Part shown: piece after piece, positions 1 through 9,136 of the stretch | How positions within the stretch are numbered: position 1 is the first letter of the stretch | Layout of the letters: each line of letters begins with the position of its first letter | Assembly: GCA_964228555.1 (NCBI GenBank) | Contig: CAXQZU010000030.1 | Location: 1 to 64,000 of the forward strand | DNA length: 64,000 nt | DNA from: CAXQZU01 sp964228555 | GTDB taxonomy: Bacteria; Planctomycetota; PLA2; JAEUHO01 | Direction: 5' to 3' | Made by a program: the position numbers and the translations under genes | The notes under the pieces: generated by a model | What the model saw: the letters and a program-made list of their open reading frames with translations, nothing else | Databases searched by the model: none | What the model was told of the DNA's origin: nothing

Positions 1-208
1 GCTGCCCCAGGCCGCCCGGGGGCCATCGATGGCCTCCGGGGGGCCTCCCGGCGCCCTGTGCGCTGAGTGCGGCACGGAGGTTGCGAAGGAGGCAGGTGAC
101 CGCGACCGCAGCCCCGCCCAGGCCGGGTGCACGAGCACCTGTCCCGGGCCGGGCGCGGCCACGGCCGAGTCCCGCCCGGCCCCTGCGGGCGAACCGGAAA
201 GGCCTGTC

Positions 209-418
209 ATGGAGCGGCGCTTCGTCTGCATCGAGGGTGGCCGGCGCTACTACGCCGTGGTGCGCAACGGCCTCCAGATCTTCGTGGGCACGCAGCCCGA
301 GTGCGAGCGCTTCCTGGCGATCCACGAGCGCAAGGTGGCCGAGGAGACTGCCCAGATGCACCGCGTGCCGCGCGGCACGCCCGGCCCCTGGCGCGTGTAC
401 CGCACGCTGCGCGCCTAG
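209..418 (+). CDS. Small conserved hypothetical protein (69 aa)
   Basis: The ATG at 209 follows a purine-rich GGAAAGG at 196-202, so it is preferred over an in-frame ATG at 29 that would add 60 low-complexity residues. The product is a compact, charged protein with no signal peptide or membrane segment. It has a short beta-rich start (FVCIEGG, YYAVVRNG) followed by a helical stretch with ECERFLAIHERK. I do not recognise a family. It ends in TAG and is followed by the promoter of the next gene. Confidence in coding is moderate. Confidence 0.6.
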   Translation: MERRFVCIEGGRRYYAVVRNGLQIFVGTQPECERFLAIHERKVAEETAQMHRVPRGTPGPWRVYRTLRA

Positions 419-484
419 GATCGCCAGGATCGGGCGTGTCCCCGTCCTCGTCGCCACGCGGACCGAACGGTGACGCGCCCGCCC

Positions 485-490
485 TAGGGT
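485..490 (+). promoter_or_regulatory. -10 element TAGGGT of a probable leaderless gene
   Basis: TAGGGT ends 7 bases before the ATG at 498, so transcription should start at or next to the start codon. No Shine-Dalgarno sequence and no clear -35 hexamer are visible. Confidence 0.5.
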
Positions 491-497
491 CGGCCGC

Positions 498-1769
498 ATG
501 CTGGCTCGCAGCCGCCTGACGCGTTCCTGCGCCTGCCTGGCCGTGCTGCTGCTCGGCGCCGCCGGCGCGCGCGGCGAGGAAGGGCCGGCGGGGGCGCGAC
601 CCCACGGGCCGCCCATGACCACGCTGGCGGCGGGCACGCTGGCCCGGTCCAGCCACATTGCCTTGGGCAAGGTGGTGCGCATGCGCGACCTGCGCGGGCA
701 GGCGCTCGCCCACGTGAAGGTGGAGCGCTGGCTGGGCCCGGCCGGACCGCTGGGCGAGGTGCCCGTGATCGTGGCGGGCCCGCGGCTGGGGCAGGTGACC
801 GAACGCCAGCCCGTCCAGCCTTGGTTCGAGGGCCCCAGCGATGCGGCCTACATCTTCTTCCTGCGCCGTGGGGAGGGAGGCGAGGCCTTCGAGCTGGTCA
901 ACCGGCAAGCCCTCGACGGGGTGGAAGGCGTGGAGCGCCTGCGGGTGCTCGACGCGGAGGTGGCCCTCGCAGCCGTGGTGGACCCCGTCGAGCGGGCCGG
1001 GCGCACGCGCGACCACCTGCTGGCCGCCCTCGAGGGACGCGGCACCTGGACCCGAGCCTACGCCGCGCGGGAGCTCGGCTCGCTGCTGTCTGCGTGGCCG
1101 GCCGCCTTCGACCTCGGCACCCGTGCCCGCATCGAGCGTGCGGCCGGCAAGGCCACGGCGCCTGCGCTGCGAACGCGCCTGGGCGAGGTGCTGCGCCGCC
1201 TCGACCAGCTGCCCGCCCAGCCGGCGCCCGCCGCACCCCACGAGGCGTTGCCGGCCCTGCCCGCGCAGCCGGATCCAGGCTCGCCGCCGGCCGAGGCCGC
1301 CGCGGAAGGCGATGCGCCCGACGTGGTGCTGGCGCGTCTGGATGGCGTGCTCGAGGCGGCCGGAGCCGATGCACCGAGGCGGGCCGGCGTGCTGCTGCGC
1401 AAGCTCGAGCCCGCCTTGCAGCGACAAGCCGTCGTGGACTGGCTCTCGGCGGCTGGGCACGCGTCGGCCCTGCCCATGCTGCGCGAGCACTACGTGCGCG
1501 AGGAGGCCTTCGAGGTGCGTGCGGCCATCGTCCGGGCCCACGGCCTGCTGGGGGGTGCGGGCGACGTGCCGTGGCTGGCCGAGCGGCTGGGCAACGCACG
1601 CCTGCTGGAGGTCACGCTGGTGGCGCTGGCCCGCCTGCGCCTGCCGGCGGCGCGACAGGCGCTGGAGGCCTTCGCCGCGCCCCGCCGTGCCGGCAGCGAG
1701 GAGGAGCGCGCGCTGGCTGCCAAGGTGGACCTGCTGCTGGACCCAGCCTTCGAGGCCGCCGGCCGCTAG
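498..1769 (+). CDS. Secreted HEAT-repeat-like protein
   Basis: This 423-aa protein begins with a signal peptide (Arg-rich start, hydrophobic LAVLLLGAAGA, likely cleavage after ARG near residue 26). Residues about 45-150 form a beta-rich region of unknown function. A linker rich in Pro and Ala follows, and residues about 270-415 contain helical pairs typical of HEAT or PBS-lyase repeats. Such scaffolds usually bind proteins, and no catalytic motif is visible. The last four bases, CTAG, also hold the stop codon of the convergent dus gene. The function is unknown and an extracytoplasmic location is inferred. Confidence 0.75.
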   Translation: MLARSRLTRSCACLAVLLLGAAGARGEEGPAGARPHGPPMTTLAAGTLARSSHIALGKVVRMRDLRGQALAHVKVERWLGPAGPLGEVPVIVAGPRLGQVTERQPVQPWFEGPSDAAYIFFLRRGEGGEAFELVNRQALDGVEGVERLRVLDAEVALAAVVDPVERAGRTRDHLLAALEGRGTWTRAYAARELGSLLSAWPAAFDLGTRARIERAAGKATAPALRTRLGEVLRRLDQLPAQPAPAAPHEALPALPAQPDPGSPPAEAAAEGDAPDVVLARLDGVLEAAGADAPRRAGVLLRKLEPALQRQAVVDWLSAAGHASALPMLREHYVREEAFEVRAAIVRAHGLLGGAGDVPWLAERLGNARLLEVTLVALARLRLPAARQALEAFAAPRRAGSEEERALAAKVDLLLDPAFEAAGR

Positions 1770-2821
1770 GCGCCTTCCTCGGGCGTCGCGTGGGGTTCCG
1801 CGCCGCCGCCGCCCTCGCTGGTGCGGCGCAGGCGCTCATGGTCGGGCACGAGCGGCTGCGGGGCTCCCTCCGCGAACACCTCGTCCACGAGGGCGTAGAA
1901 GGCGGCGGAGGTGTCGATGCGCTGGATCTGGTCGCGCAGGCGCCGGGCCCCCGGGAAGCCTGCGAGGTAGGTGCTGGCGAACTTGCGCATGTGCAGCACC
2001 GTGGTGCGCTCGCCCTCCCGCACCACGCTCTCCTCGAAGTACTCCACCAGCACCCCGCGGCGCTCGTCGGGCGTGGGGGGCGGCGGCGCCGCGCCGAAGC
2101 GCAAGGCTGCCGCGGCCGCCGCAAAGATCCAGGGGTCACGCAGCGCCGCCCGGCCGATCATGACGCCGTCCACGCCCGCCGTGCGCACCATCTCGAGCGC
2201 ATCCTCGGCCCGCACCACGTCACCGTTGCCGATGACCGGGATGGACACCGCTTGCTTGACGGCGCGGATGGCCGCCAGGTCGCTGCGGCCGCTGTACTGC
2301 TGCTCGCGCGTGCGCCCATGCACGGCCAGGGCGGCTGCCCCGGCCTGTTCCAGCATGCGGGCCGCCACCAGCGATTGCTCGGTGTCGTCCCAGCCCGTGC
2401 GCATCTTGACGGTGACCGGCAGCCCGGAACGACGTCGCACCTCCGCCACGGCCTCGGCAGCCACCTCGGGGGTCTTGAGCATGGCTGCTCCAGCGCAGCG
2501 ATCCACGATCTTGCGCACGGGGCAGCCCATGTTGATGTCGATCACGTCCGCGCCCCGCTCGGCCACGCGCGCGGCCGCGCGTCCCAGCACGGCCGGGTCG
2601 CCGCCCGCGATCTGGACGGAGGCGGGGCGCTCCTCCGCGCTGAGCTCGGTGAGCGACCAGGAGCGCGGGTGGTCTCGCACCAGGCCTTCGGCCATCACCA
2701 TCTCGGTGATGGTCAGCCCGCACCCCAGCCGCTTGGCGATGCGCCGGAAGGCGAGGTTGGTGAAGCCCGCCATCGGGGCCAGCAGCAGCGGCGGGTCGAC
2801 GCGCAGCGAGCCCAGCACCAT
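1766..2821 (-). CDS. dusB: tRNA-dihydrouridine synthase (DusB type)
   Basis: This 351-aa flavoenzyme reduces uridine to dihydrouridine in tRNA. The barrel start APMAGFTN, the catalytic-cysteine motif INMGCPVRK, the HGRTREQQYSG motif and the FMN phosphate loop IGNGDV and MIGRAAL are all present. The ATG at 2821 aligns with the start of known DusB proteins, although an in-frame GTG slightly upstream is possible. The C-terminus carries a short acidic/Gly-rich tail. Its stop codon shares CTAG with the convergent neighbour. A TACCGT at 2941-2946 could be its -10 element. Confidence 0.95.
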   Translation of the reverse strand: MVLGSLRVDPPLLLAPMAGFTNLAFRRIAKRLGCGLTITEMVMAEGLVRDHPRSWSLTELSAEERPASVQIAGGDPAVLGRAAARVAERGADVIDINMGCPVRKIVDRCAGAAMLKTPEVAAEAVAEVRRRSGLPVTVKMRTGWDDTEQSLVAARMLEQAGAAALAVHGRTREQQYSGRSDLAAIRAVKQAVSIPVIGNGDVVRAEDALEMVRTAGVDGVMIGRAALRDPWIFAAAAAALRFGAAPPPPTPDERRGVLVEYFEESVVREGERTTVLHMRKFASTYLAGFPGARRLRDQIQRIDTSAAFYALVDEVFAEGAPQPLVPDHERLRRTSEGGGGAEPHATPEEGA

Positions 2822-2953
2822 GGGGCCCAGCACCGGGGCCGGCCCCGCAGCACCAGCCGGGGCAGCCGGGACGGGCGTCGGGGCGTGGGGCGCGTGCTTC
2901 AATGGGGCCTCGGCTGGCCGCGGGGGCCGGCTCACCGACCACGGTACCGCGCC

Positions 2954-4885
2954 ATGAGCGAACCCCCTCCTGCTGCGGCGCGCGCCCGAGCCCGGTGGGC
3001 AGGCCTTTGCGGGCTGCTGCTGCTGGCCTCCTGCGGCGAGCCCACGGCTGCCCCGCCGGGGACCTCGCCGGCGGCTGCTGGCCTGCGCTGGGCCGTGGAG
3101 CCCGTGCCGCCGCTGCAGAAGGCGCGCTTCGCGCTGGACCGGGTCGTGCGCGGGCCCCTCGCCCAGCAGCACCTGCCCCTGCCGGACGACCATCCGTGGG
3201 TGCTCACCAGCGCACTGCGCGACCTCGTGGCGCTGCCCGCCGAGACGCTGTCGCTGCTGGACGACCCTGCCCTCCTGGGACAGCTCACGGGTCCCGAGCG
3301 GCAGGACCTCAACCCGTGGCACAACGTGCTGCAGGTCTTGCCCGCGCTCTCGGGTGCGGAGGCGGCGCTGGTCCGGCGCTGGACCGAGCCCGCGCTGTCG
3401 CGCCCCGAGGCCAGCCTCTGGCAGATGGCCGTGGGCTGCCTCGCCGGGCGGCCGGAACCCGAGCTGGCGCCCGTCCTGCACGCGCTGCTGCAGCGAGCCG
3501 CGGGTGACCGGCGGGTGGCGCGGGACGCAGCACGTGCCCTGATGCAGCGACCCGCTCCCTGGCCCCTGCAGGGCGTGCAGGCCGTGCTGGCGCATGCGGC
3601 GCCGGAAGCCTGGCTGGCCTGCGGCGAGAGCCCGGCCGCGGCACCGGCGTACCCGGGGGGTGTGCCAGCCGTCATGGATGCGCTGGCGTGGTGGGTGCTG
3701 CTGGCCGGGCAGGCCGGCCCGCGTCCCGCCGCACAGGCACCGCGGCTCAAGTCGCTGCCTTGCACCGAGGCGCTGGCCGACGCGCAGGGTGCGCCTTGGC
3801 GGCGCAGTGGCGAGGCCCAGGACGCTCGGGGCTGGCTGGCGGCCGACCCCTCGGCCTGCGCCGTGCAGGGCTTGCCCAGCCTGTTCACGACGGGCCTGGA
3901 GCCCGTGTCCGCGGCCACCTGTGAGCTGGCGCGCTTGCGCCTGCCGGCATTCCGCCACGCCGTGGAGCAGGCGCGCAGCAGTCGTGACGCCCTGCGCCAC
4001 CTGCAGGCCCAGCACTGCATGCTGGACGAGGGGGGCGACCTGCCGACCGCCGTGAGGATCGAGCGCACGCTGGCCTTCCTGCAGCGGGCCACGGACCCGG
4101 CCTCGCCGCGCCTCGACCTGGCCGGCGTGCGCGAGGCCATCGCAGCGCTGCCCAGCGGGGAGGACCCGCAGGGCGAGGCCTGCCTGGTGCGGGTGGTGCG
4201 TGAAGGTGCCCCCGTGGCCGACCTGCAGCTGCTCGTCGAGGGCGCGCACACCGCGCTGCTGGCTGCGGACAAGGGGGCCGACGACCGGTTGGTGCTGGAC
4301 TTGCTCGCCTCGGGCGATGCAACGTTGCGCGGCATCGGGTTGCACCTGGCGCAGCGCGCACGCAAGCCGCAGTACCTCCCCGCCGTCAGGCGGCTGGCCA
4401 CCCCCGGCGACGAGGCGTCGGCGCGTGCCGTGCAGCGTGTCATCTTCACGCTGGCCACGGCTCCGGGCGCCTCGGAGGCCGAGCGCGCGACGACGGTGGC
4501 CGAGACGGTGGCACGCATGGAGGCGGGCAGCGATGCAGCGGTCGCCAACGAGGCGCCCGGGCTGCTGGCGCTGGGTTCGGCGGGCCATGCGGCCCTGGCT
4601 GCGCTGGTGCTGCGCAGCCCGCGCGCGCCGCTCTACGTGCGCTCCCTGCGGCGCGTCGAGGGAGTGTTCCCGCTGGCCGTGGCCGAGGCCCTCTGCGACC
4701 GGCTCGCGCCGGCGCAGCCCCCGGGCCTGCGCTACGACATCGCCGTGGCGCTGTGGCGCAACGCACCCTCGGAAGCCGCGGCGGCGCTGGCCGCGGCCCG
4801 GGCCCGGGTGGAACCCGAGGGCCGTCCGGCGCTCGACGTGGTGCTGGAGATGGTGCGTCACCGCGCCGCGTTCGCGCGCGAGTGA
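2954..4885 (+). CDS. Large HEAT-like lipoprotein
   Basis: This 643-aa protein has a lipoprotein signal peptide with the lipobox LASC, giving Cys27 as the acylation site. The remainder is mostly alpha-helical with repeating Leu/Ala/Arg patterns like degenerate HEAT repeats. A central segment of about residues 215-330 has several cysteines. No enzymatic motif was recognised. It is transcribed divergently from dus and converges on lgt, ending in TGA. It belongs to a group of exported repeat proteins scattered through this window. Its role is unknown. Confidence 0.75.
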   Translation: MSEPPPAAARARARWAGLCGLLLLASCGEPTAAPPGTSPAAAGLRWAVEPVPPLQKARFALDRVVRGPLAQQHLPLPDDHPWVLTSALRDLVALPAETLSLLDDPALLGQLTGPERQDLNPWHNVLQVLPALSGAEAALVRRWTEPALSRPEASLWQMAVGCLAGRPEPELAPVLHALLQRAAGDRRVARDAARALMQRPAPWPLQGVQAVLAHAAPEAWLACGESPAAAPAYPGGVPAVMDALAWWVLLAGQAGPRPAAQAPRLKSLPCTEALADAQGAPWRRSGEAQDARGWLAADPSACAVQGLPSLFTTGLEPVSAATCELARLRLPAFRHAVEQARSSRDALRHLQAQHCMLDEGGDLPTAVRIERTLAFLQRATDPASPRLDLAGVREAIAALPSGEDPQGEACLVRVVREGAPVADLQLLVEGAHTALLAADKGADDRLVLDLLASGDATLRGIGLHLAQRARKPQYLPAVRRLATPGDEASARAVQRVIFTLATAPGASEAERATTVAETVARMEAGSDAAVANEAPGLLALGSAGHAALAALVLRSPRAPLYVRSLRRVEGVFPLAVAEALCDRLAPAQPPGLRYDIAVALWRNAPSEAAAALAAARARVEPEGRPALDVVLEMVRHRAAFARE

Positions 4886-4918
4886 GGCGTGGCCACCCGG
4901 CCGGGCGCAGGGGCTCGC

Positions 4919-5704
4919 CTAGGCGCTGGGCTGGGGCCGGCGCAGCAGCCAGATGGCGAGGCCGGCGAAGAACAGCGGCACGCACAGGAACTGCGTGGTC
5001 GAGACCAGGCCGTCCACCAGCATTCCGCGCGCCAGGTCGTCGGCGCGCAGCACCTCGATGGCCGCGGTGCCCAGCGCGTACAGCATGAGGAAGGCGCCCG
5101 CGACGCGACCGGGGAAGGGCGAGCGCCGCGCCAGCAGCACCAGCAGCAGGAACACGACGAGGGCGTGCAGGCTGTGGTAGAGCTGCGTCGGGTGCAGGGG
5201 CACGCCCAGCGGCTTGGCCTGGCTGCCCGACTCCAGCGGGAAGGTCACGGCCCAGCCAAGGTCCGGCGCCTCCTTGCCGTAGTCTTCGCCTGACAGGAAG
5301 CTTCCCACCCGGCCCAGCGCGAAGGCCAAGGCCGTGCTCATGCCCAGCGTGTCCAGCATGGCCCAGCCGCCCAGCGCGGGATGCCGCGGCAGGTACCAGG
5401 CCAGCCACAGCAGGCCGGCCAGCAGCCCGCCCGCGAGGATGAGGCCGCCCTCCCAGATCTTGAACAGGGCCAGCGGCTCCTTGGTCAGCTCGTCGTAGTG
5501 GCTCAGGCCGTAGAGCAGGCGCGCCCCGGCGATGCCCAGGAACAACAGGGCGAAGCAGAGGTTGAACACCTGCTCGCGATCGGCACCCAGCAGGCGGCTG
5601 GCGCGGCGCCGGGCATGGAACGAGCCCAGCAGGAAGGCCAGCACGATGAAGGTGCCGAAGGCGTAGATCGACACCGGGCCGAGGGACCACAGGACCGGGT
5701 GCAC
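4919..5704 (-). CDS. lgt: Prolipoprotein diacylglyceryl transferase-like membrane protein
   Basis: This 261-aa multi-pass membrane protein belongs to the Lgt family, which moves diacylglycerol onto the lipobox cysteine of prolipoproteins. The start is GTG at 5704, 29 bases after gcvH. Typical signatures are SLGPVSIYAFG (residues 7-17), the GR signature at 131-132 and HPTQLY at 171-176. Several residues that are important in E. coli Lgt appear changed: the Tyr26 equivalent is Phe, His103 is Ala, Asn146 is Ser (Ser135 here) and Arg239 is Thr. The conserved Arg132 and a C-terminal Glu are kept. It may be an active divergent Lgt, which would fit the many lipoproteins here, or a paralogue with another role. 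Confidence 0.82.
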   Translation of the reverse strand: MHPVLWSLGPVSIYAFGTFIVLAFLLGSFHARRRASRLLGADREQVFNLCFALLFLGIAGARLLYGLSHYDELTKEPLALFKIWEGGLILAGGLLAGLLWLAWYLPRHPALGGWAMLDTLGMSTALAFALGRVGSFLSGEDYGKEAPDLGWAVTFPLESGSQAKPLGVPLHPTQLYHSLHALVVFLLLVLLARRSPFPGRVAGAFLMLYALGTAAIEVLRADDLARGMLVDGLVSTTQFLCVPLFFAGLAIWLLRRPQPSA

Positions 5705-5733
5705 GGGAGGCCTCCGTGGGCCGCAGGCGGCGG

Positions 5734-6120
5734 CTACGAGAGCGTGGTGAGGAACTTGGCGTAGGCGTCCGCGTCCATCAGGCCCGCACCGGCGCCCGCC
5801 TTGACCTTGCACTTCCACAGCCAGCCGGAGCCGAAGGGGTCCTTGGCCAGCGGCTGCTGGTCGTTGCCCAGCGCGCTGTTGGTCTCCGTGACGGTGCCGT
5901 CCACGGGGGCGTACACCTCGCCCACGGCCTTCACCGACTCGACCTCCGCGGCCACCTCGCCGCCCTTGAGCGCGCGGCCCTTGTCGGGCAGCGACACGAA
6001 CACCAGCTCGCCCAGGTGCTCCACGGCATAGTCCGTGATGCCGACGGTGGCGGTGTCGCCCTGGACGATGACCCACTCGTGGCTCTTCGTGTAGCGGGCA
6101 GTGGCGGGACGGTTGGCCAT
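5734..6120 (-). CDS. gcvH: Glycine cleavage system H protein
   Basis: This 128-aa lipoyl carrier shuttles the aminomethyl group between the P, T and L proteins of the glycine cleavage complex. The motif ESVKAVGEVYAP places the lipoylated lysine at Lys64. The N-terminal KSHEWV and the GITDYA segment are also typical. The gene lies 57 bases after gcvT and 29 bases before the lgt-like gene, so the three are probably cotranscribed. No gcvP gene is present in the window. Confidence 0.97.
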   Translation of the reverse strand: MANRPATARYTKSHEWVIVQGDTATVGITDYAVEHLGELVFVSLPDKGRALKGGEVAAEVESVKAVGEVYAPVDGTVTETNSALGNDQQPLAKDPFGSGWLWKCKVKAGAGAGLMDADAYAKFLTTLS

Positions 6121-6177
6121 GTCAGTCTCCGGGGAAGGTCCGGCCGGGGGCCGGGGTGCGGGGGACGCCGGTGCGCC

Positions 6178-7269
6178 TCAGCGCGCGCGACGGTAGAAGG
6201 GGGAGGGGACGACCTCGAAAGGGTAGCGCTTGCCGCGCACGTCGGCCTCGATGGCCGTGCCCGGGGCGGCGCACGAGGCCTCCACGAGGCCGCGGCTGAT
6301 GGTGCGGTCGATGGTGGGGCTGACGCCACCGCTGGTGACCACGCCCACCTGCCGGCTGCCCTGCCAGAGGGTGGTGCCGGTGCGGGCCAGGGGGCCTCCC
6401 CTGGCGGCCAGCGACACGGCCCGGCGGGGGAAGCCCGCGGCCTTGAGGCGCGCCAGCGCCGGGATGCCCACGGTGCCCGTCTTGGACAGGTCCAGCCCGA
6501 ACTCGAGGTCCGCCTCCAGCGGGTGGATCTCGCGCGAGATCTCGTTGCCGTAGAGCGGCATGCCTGCCTCCAGGCGCAGCAGGTCGCGCGCGCCCAGCCC
6601 GATGGGGGCCGCACCCAGCGACCGGCCCGACGCCAGCAGGGCATCCCACACGCGTCGCGCGTGCGCCTTGTCGAAGAACAGCTCGAAGCCGTCCTCGCCC
6701 GTGTAGCCCGTGCGCGCCAGCAGGCAGGGGATGCCCAGCACGAGCCCGTTGGCGAAGCCGTAGTACTTGACTGCCGAGAGGTCCACGCTGCACAGCGGCT
6801 GCAGCGTCATCTCGCTGGCCGGGCCCTGCAGGGCGATCATGGCCTGCTCGTCGCTCACGTCCTTCACGTCGGCGTCGTAGCCCTCCTCGGCCGCGCGTGC
6901 GCTGACCCAGGGGCCGTCGGCGTCACGGCCGCCGGCATTGATGACGACGTGCACGAGGTCGGTGTCGCGGTACACGAGCACGTCGTCGATGGGGTAGCCG
7001 CGCTCGTCGAGCAGGAAGCCGTACTTGGCACGCCCCACCTTCAGGCGCGAGAGGTTGGCGCTGAACACGCGCTCGACCAGCGCCTCGCGGTCCTTGCCGC
7101 GCACCTCCAGGCGTCCCATGTGGCACAGGTCGAAGAGGCCCACCTGCGAGCGCACGCGCCGCGTCTCGCCCAGGATGCCCTCGTACTGCACCGGCATGTT
7201 CCAGCCGTGGAAGTCCACCATCCGGGCGCCGGCCTCGACGTGGGCGGGCGTGAGGGGGGTGCTGCGCAT
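6178..7269 (-). CDS. gcvT: Glycine cleavage system T protein (aminomethyltransferase)
   Basis: This 363-aa tetrahydrofolate-dependent enzyme releases ammonia from the aminomethyl-lipoyl H protein and forms methylene-tetrahydrofolate. The HVEAGARMVDFHGWNMPVQY start, the ARTGYTGEDGFEL segment and GLGARDLLRLEAGM are family signatures. The start at 7269 is supported by GGAG just upstream and by the usual family length. It is the first gene of gcvT-gcvH-lgt. Confidence 0.97.
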   Translation of the reverse strand: MRSTPLTPAHVEAGARMVDFHGWNMPVQYEGILGETRRVRSQVGLFDLCHMGRLEVRGKDREALVERVFSANLSRLKVGRAKYGFLLDERGYPIDDVLVYRDTDLVHVVINAGGRDADGPWVSARAAEEGYDADVKDVSDEQAMIALQGPASEMTLQPLCSVDLSAVKYYGFANGLVLGIPCLLARTGYTGEDGFELFFDKAHARRVWDALLASGRSLGAAPIGLGARDLLRLEAGMPLYGNEISREIHPLEADLEFGLDLSKTGTVGIPALARLKAAGFPRRAVSLAARGGPLARTGTTLWQGSRQVGVVTSGGVSPTIDRTISRGLVEASCAAPGTAIEADVRGKRYPFEVVPSPFYRRAR

Positions 7270-7292
7270 GGGCTCTCCGGGAGGGACGCCGG

Positions 7293-7298
7293 ACGGTA
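7293..7298 (-). promoter_or_regulatory. Candidate -10 element TACCGT of the gcvT operon
   Basis: TACCGT on the minus strand lies about 24 bases before the gcvT start in the 74-base gap after the VWA gene. The same hexamer precedes alaS. I saw no glycine riboswitch in this short leader. Confidence 0.4.
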
Positions 7299-7343
7299 CC
7301 ACTCCCCGGCCCGGCGCCCGCATCCCGGGCAGGCCCGCGCCGC

Positions 7344-9056
7344 CTAGCGGCCGATGCCCGCCATCGTGCTGCGGCCCCACGTGGACCAGGCGAGGTCTTC
7401 CATGAACTCGCGATCGGTGCCGGCGCTGCCCACCAGCACCGTGTGGACGGCCACCCGGCGGAACCGGTTGGCCCGGCGCCACTCCTCCAGCAGGCGGAAG
7501 GGCCGGTCGTAGGCGCCCCGGCTGGGCACGCCGTCGCTGAGCAGGACGATGGTGTCCACGTCGTCCTGGGCTGCGGCCAGCAACGCCTCGTAGAAGGCCC
7601 CCCAGCCGCGCGCCTCGATCTCGCCCAGCCACTGCACCAGCTTGCGACGGGTGGGGGCGTTGCAGGGCGACATCTTGCCCAGCGCGCGCGTCACCTCGGG
7701 CCGCGGCGGGAACCCCGAGGGGTAGCGGTAGACGAGCAGGTCCACCAGCGTGGCCTCGGGCAGGGCCTCGACCGTCTTGGCGAACTCGCGCCGCGTGATG
7801 TCCATCTTGGTCTCGGCCTGCTCGGGCGAGCCCGTGGTGCTGGCGTCACGCCGCGCCGCCTTGCCCATGGAGCCCGAGAGGTCGAACACGAACATCATGC
7901 GCTCGGACCGGAGGGGCAGGTTGAAGAAGGCGGCGGTGCGCGACTCGACCACCTGGCCCTTGTCCACCTTGATCCTCGGGCCGCTGCGCTTGATGCGGCC
8001 GAAGCGATCGGGGGCCGGCCGCTCGCCCAGCTGCACCTCGCCCTGCTTCTGCTGCCACCACGCGCGCCAGATGTCCGCGTCGTCGGCGAGGTCCTCGCCC
8101 GTCACCGTGCGCAAGGCCTCGTGGGCATCGTCGTGCAGGCGGCCGGCCTCGGCGCCCACGCGGTCGATGAGCAACGGGACCACCTTCGGGTCCCAGAGGC
8201 GCACCGCCGCATCGATGGCAGCCGCGCGCACGCGCCACGAGGGATCCACCAGCAGGTTGGTGAGCGCGCGCTCGCCCTCGCCGGGCCACGGCAGGATCGC
8301 GGTGCGCAGGTCCAGCGTGTCAGCCAGCGCCATGCGCGGCTCCGGCGCCTTGTCCGACCAGACGCGGGCGAGGTCGGCCTCGTTCAGGCGTCCCACCGCC
8401 TGCAGGCCCAGCACGGCCCCGGCGCGGGCCCACGCCGACGGGTGCTGCAAGGCGCGGCGCAAGGCGACCTCGGCCTGCGCCCCGGACCCGGCGCCGGCCT
8501 CGCAGGCCGCCAGCGCGGCCTCACCGTCCTTGTGCATCACGTGCTGGAGGAAGGCGCCGGCGGCCACCGTGCCGTCCTTGCCCTCCATCGCCGCCCGCGC
8601 CAGGGCCACGATCACCGCAGGGTGCTCCTCGCGGATCACGGCCTCCTCGAAGGGCTTGGCCACGCGGGCGAGGCCGGCCACGCCCAGCGCGGTGGCGGCG
8701 GCCACGCGCACCCGCGGGTCCTTGTGCGCCAGCCATGCCTTGGCCAGCGTGGCCTCGACCTTCTCGCCCTGGTCACCCTTCAGGGCGCCGATCAGCGCGC
8801 TCACGGCGTGGTCGCGCACGTGCTCGAAGGGGTCCACGACGACCGCCAGCATCAGGTCCATGGCCTCGGGCGTGCCGGCCTTGGCCACGCGCTTGATCGC
8901 GGCGACGCGCTTGTCCTGCTCGAAGGGCTCCTTGGCCAGGTTGCGCACCGTGTTGACGTCGTCCTTGAACGACGGCTCGTCGGCCTGCAGCACAGGCGCT
9001 GCGGGCAGCGCCAGGGCGATGGCAAGGGCGATGCTGGCGAGGCGGGCGATGCGCAT
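7344..9056 (-). CDS. Secreted HEAT-repeat / von Willebrand factor A protein
   Basis: This 570-aa protein has a signal peptide (ALAIALALPAAPVLQA, cleavage near residue 25). About 300 residues of HEAT-like repeats follow, several starting with DPxxxVRxxA. A C-terminal VWA domain has a MIDAS motif D392-L-S394-G-S396 and a later SDGVPS. VWA domains bind a divalent metal and protein ligands. The layout repeats in a second protein at 45538-47118. It ends in TAG and is probably leaderless (TATGCT at 9063-9068). The role is unknown; an extracytoplasmic adhesion or assembly function is an inference. Confidence 0.85.
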   Translation of the reverse strand: MRIARLASIALAIALALPAAPVLQADEPSFKDDVNTVRNLAKEPFEQDKRVAAIKRVAKAGTPEAMDLMLAVVVDPFEHVRDHAVSALIGALKGDQGEKVEATLAKAWLAHKDPRVRVAAATALGVAGLARVAKPFEEAVIREEHPAVIVALARAAMEGKDGTVAAGAFLQHVMHKDGEAALAACEAGAGSGAQAEVALRRALQHPSAWARAGAVLGLQAVGRLNEADLARVWSDKAPEPRMALADTLDLRTAILPWPGEGERALTNLLVDPSWRVRAAAIDAAVRLWDPKVVPLLIDRVGAEAGRLHDDAHEALRTVTGEDLADDADIWRAWWQQKQGEVQLGERPAPDRFGRIKRSGPRIKVDKGQVVESRTAAFFNLPLRSERMMFVFDLSGSMGKAARRDASTTGSPEQAETKMDITRREFAKTVEALPEATLVDLLVYRYPSGFPPRPEVTRALGKMSPCNAPTRRKLVQWLGEIEARGWGAFYEALLAAAQDDVDTIVLLSDGVPSRGAYDRPFRLLEEWRRANRFRRVAVHTVLVGSAGTDREFMEDLAWSTWGRSTMAGIGR

Positions 9057-9062
9057 GGGCGC

Positions 9063-9068
9063 AGCATA
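9063..9068 (-). promoter_or_regulatory. -10 element TATGCT of a probable leaderless VWA gene
   Basis: TATGCT on the minus strand is separated from the ATG at 9056 by only 6 bases (GCGCCC), so the transcript should begin at the start codon. Confidence 0.5.
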
Positions 9069-9136
9069 GCGGCCGGGGGCGGCGCCGGGCGAGGGGGTGT
9101 GGCGCCTGCCCTGCTGCGTGAACGGGCGGTGAAGGC

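Noticed and set aside
1..208. Coding upstream part of the first small protein
   Set aside because: The in-frame ATG at 29 gives a low-complexity Pro/Ala/Gly segment, and the ATG at 209 has a better ribosome binding site. I see no other gene in the first 208 bases.
207..1541. Minus-strand frame opposite the first secreted protein
   Set aside because: No recognisable motif, while the plus-strand frame has a signal peptide and repeat pattern.
7270..7343. Glycine riboswitch before gcvT
   Set aside because: The leader is only 74 bases and shows none of the conserved pairs of tandem aptamers that I could recognise.
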